Source: Pirellulales bacterium
GTDB lineage: Bacteria > Planctomycetota > Planctomycetia > Pirellulales > JAICIG01
Direction of reading: 5' to 3'
Assembly: GCA_025924495.1 (NCBI GenBank)
Contig: JAICIG010000339.1
Location: 1 to 8,846, forward strand
Length of the DNA: 8,846 bases
The notes under the pieces are model-generated. The model did no database searches and was not told the origin of the DNA. It worked only from the letters and a program-made list of their open reading frames with translations. This document shows, one piece after another, positions 7,523-8,846 of this stretch. Each line of letters opens with the position of its first letter. Positions within the stretch are counted from its first letter, which is position 1. The translations under genes were made by a program, and so were the position numbers.

Positions 7523-7535
7523 GGCAAGCCTTGCC
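7523..7535. terminator. candidate short hairpin between convergent genes
   Basis: GGCAAG (7523-7528) and CTTGCC (7530-7535) form a nearly perfect palindrome in the 66-bp gap between the convergent DUF1501 gene and the small lysine-tailed protein gene. Its place suits a bidirectional terminator, but no U-run follows on either strand. The same GGCAAG/CTTGCC stem appears in the hairpin after the GGT-like gene (1337-1372). Confidence 0.3.
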
Positions 7536-7562
7536 GCAAACGATCGCTGGGTGGCACGCGTA

Positions 7563-7991
7563 CTACGCCTCTGGCAAGTCGACGACGAGCACATGAACGA
7601 CCAGCTTCACTCCCCAGCCTAATTCTTGCGAATCCTTGTCGATGCGGCTGATCATGACTCGAACGCTGCGCCCCTCGAGCGAGATGACGCGAAATGCAAA
7701 TTGATCCGGCCAGTGCTCTTCCGACATTTCCGCGGTAAAGCTGACGAAAGACGGCCGGGGAGGATTCTCGCCACGTCCTTGAGCGATCGGTATATCGACA
7801 ATCAGTGGCGCGTTGTTCGAATTGCCGTGGATTTCGTGCGAGTAGGCGTGAATCTCCGCAGGTTGCGGCGGCAGCTCTGAGAGATTCTTGGCCGGCTTGC
7901 TTTCGGAGGCGGCTGGTTTCGCGCTCGCTTTCTTCACGGAGCGCGGAGCTTTCGGAGCCGGCTTCTTTTCTGTAACTTTCTTTTTCGACAT
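7563..7991 (-). CDS. small protein with Lys/Ala/Pro-rich N-terminal tail, function unknown
   Basis: 142 residues in two parts. Residues 1-36 are a disordered-looking basic tail with 11 Lys, 7 Ala and 5 Pro, like the tails of histone-H1-like bacterial proteins. There is no signal peptide or membrane segment, so the protein is probably cytoplasmic. Residues ~55-142 look like an ordered beta-rich domain, with alternating hydrophobic strands (for example RSVRVMISRI at about 108-117) and a final GWGVKLVVHVLVVD block near 125-138. I do not recognise the family; the spacing of Pro, Val and Trp distantly recalls H-type lectin-like domains, a weak resemblance only. The ATG at 7989-7991 starts directly at the Lys-rich tail; no Shine-Dalgarno site is seen. 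The gene is convergent with DUF1501 and on the same strand as the SET gene 485 bp upstream. The tail could bind nucleic acid or be a modification target. Confidence 0.75.
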   Translation of the reverse strand: MSKKKVTEKKPAPKAPRSVKKASAKPAASESKPAKNLSELPPQPAEIHAYSHEIHGNSNNAPLIVDIPIAQGRGENPPRPSFVSFTAEMSEEHWPDQFAFRVISLEGRSVRVMISRIDKDSQELGWGVKLVVHVLVVDLPEA

Positions 7992-8476
7992 GACTATGGT
8001 CCGAGGAATTCCAGCGTTGCCGCGGTCGGTTCATTGCGGCTGCAAGCGGCAGCCGATCAAACCTCAAGCATAGTTGGGCTGACGGGCCGTTGATAGCATT
8101 CGCCGCCGGGGAATTCCATCAACCTCGTTCCCGGACGCAACCACCGTTTTGCCGCTCGTAGACCTCATCCGGCGGCCGGCAGTGCAGACTCATTTCCTAA
8201 CTTAAGGGAAGTCCCTGCTCCTAAACTTCCCGGCCGTCAAACACCCAGGGGTGAGCATTGGCATTGCCTTATTGGGGCGGGCCTAATTGAGCTGTGCTTT
8301 ATGCGTCCGGTAACGCCACACAAGATCGACAAGGAATTTTGTGTGGCTGAAGCACGTGGATGCGAACTAGCTGACAGAATTCCCGCCGTTCGCCGATTGA
8401 ATGGCAAGTGTCTGCGATGCTCAAGCGACCGCGGGGCTTATCAAAGCACAGTCAGCAATTCGCTTCTTATGCCGGT
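7992..8476. other. 485-bp intergenic region with two small inverted repeats
   Basis: No gene is supported here. On the minus strand the region is downstream of the SET gene and upstream of the small Lys-tailed protein, so it should contain the end signal of the first and the promoter of the second. I see no clear promoter consensus. GGGAAGT (8206-8212) with ACTTCCC (8225-8231) and a 9-bp pair at 8315-8347 are the only notable structures. A plus-strand frame from 8401 is antisense to the SET gene and is not credible. Confidence 0.5.
8315..8347. repeat. 9-bp perfect inverted repeat
   Basis: GCCACACAA (8315-8323) and TTGTGTGGC (8339-8347) are exact inverted copies separated by 15 nt. The half-site centres are 24 bp apart, compatible with a dimeric regulator contacting two turns, or with a hairpin in RNA. 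The repeat lies about 130 nt past the SET stop on the minus strand and about 320 bp upstream of the small-protein gene. No U-tract accompanies it. Confidence 0.45.
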
Positions 8477-8846
8477 TTAGCCGACGTTCTGCGGCAAAAG
8501 CGGCAGTTGCTCCGGCGAGACAATCCATCCTCGGCACCTCGCGGCGCCGCACTTGCACGGAATCGCGGCGTCTGCTGACCAGGCATAGTCGATCGTCAGC
8601 TCGTCCCCGGGCTCGATCCTCGTCAACGCCTGCAGCCACAGCCGATCGCGCGGTTCGGGCACTTCCGCCTCCCACCAGAAGATCTCGCAGTTGGGCTGGC
8701 AGCAGTGGTTCACGTAGCGAAAAGGAGAGGCTGGCTCAAGGCCCAGACCATCGCCGAGCTCCATGCAATAATCCGATACGTAGCCAGGGTCGTCGATCAC
8801 GCGGCCGTAGATAACGCCGATCACTTGCTGCGGTCGAAACCGTCGG
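8477..8846 (-). CDS. SET-domain protein-lysine methyltransferase, C-terminal part (cut by window edge)
   Basis: The frame ends at a TAA (8477-8479) and stays open to the right edge, so the N-terminus is outside. A GTG at 8822-8824 is in frame but is not the start: the codons before it read RRFRPQQ, matching the segment that normally precedes the first strand motif of SET domains. In the visible 122 residues, NHCCQPNC (46-53) is the NHSCxPN motif, DELTIDY (81-87) the conserved E-L-x-x-D-Y active-site tyrosine block, and CKCGAARC (97-104) a post-SET CxCx4C zinc motif ending CRG. SET enzymes transfer methyl groups from S-adenosylmethionine to lysines. The usual Ser of NHSC is Cys here (48). Bacterial SET proteins are often of chlamydial or planctomycete type; the target is unknown, but the downstream Lys-tailed protein is a candidate. 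No signal peptide can be assessed. Confidence 0.9.
   Translation of the reverse strand, partial: RRFRPQQVIGVIYGRVIDDPGYVSDYCMELGDGLGLEPASPFRYVNHCCQPNCEIFWWEAEVPEPRDRLWLQALTRIEPGDELTIDYAWSADAAIPCKCGAARCRGWIVSPEQLPLLPQNVG

Noticed and set aside
7345..8067. 240-residue minus-strand open frame
   Set aside because: It overlaps the end of DUF1501 and the small Lys-tailed gene in another frame; its composition is Arg/Ser-rich and lacks any motif, while the 142-residue frame has a clear two-part structure.
8401..8814. 137-residue plus-strand open frame
   Set aside because: Antisense to the SET-domain gene, Arg/Ser-rich, no motif.
1..8846. CRISPR array, insertion sequence or defence system
   Set aside because: No regularly spaced long repeats, transposase, nuclease, reverse transcriptase or toxin-antitoxin pair is visible on either strand.

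Overview
The window reads as chromosomal DNA of a planctomycete (phylum Planctomycetota). The strongest evidence is the adjacent pair of genes at 3418-5964 and 6027-7496: an exported PSCyt1-DUF1549-DUF1553 protein with a haem-type CxxCH motif, followed by a Tat-exported DUF1501 (alkaline-phosphatase/sulfatase-like) protein. This gene pair is greatly expanded in planctomycetes. GC-rich coding sequence and mostly absent Shine-Dalgarno sites fit that group.

Layout. Bases 1-1380 hold no convincing complete gene. A short open frame at the left edge may be the tail of an upstream gene. Further right lie a perfect 28-nt inverted repeat (852-879), three TGCAA direct repeats spaced exactly 10 bp apart (922-946), and the 3' half of a tRNA-Val(GAC)-like sequence (1015-1061) without a proper D arm. 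Together these resemble the scar or attachment site of an integrated element. Then come a minus-strand gamma-glutamyltransferase-family gene (1381-3069), a 348-bp divergent intergenic region, and the plus-strand DUF1549/DUF1553 and DUF1501 genes. These converge on a minus-strand gene for a small protein with a lysine/alanine/proline-rich tail (7563-7991). A 485-bp gap follows, and the C-terminal part of a minus-strand SET-domain protein (8477 to the right edge) closes the window.

How the genes may work together. The GGT-like, DUF1549/DUF1553 and DUF1501 proteins all carry export signals, so this looks like a cell-envelope or periplasmic cluster; what it acts on cannot be read from the sequence. 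The GGT-like protein keeps the catalytic threonine and autoprocessing region, but by eye it lacks several residues that hold the gamma-glutamyl group in E. coli GGT, so its substrate may differ. At the right end, a SET lysine methyltransferase lies upstream, on the same strand, of a protein with a histone-H1-like basic tail. An enzyme-substrate relation is possible but is only inferred from gene order and composition.
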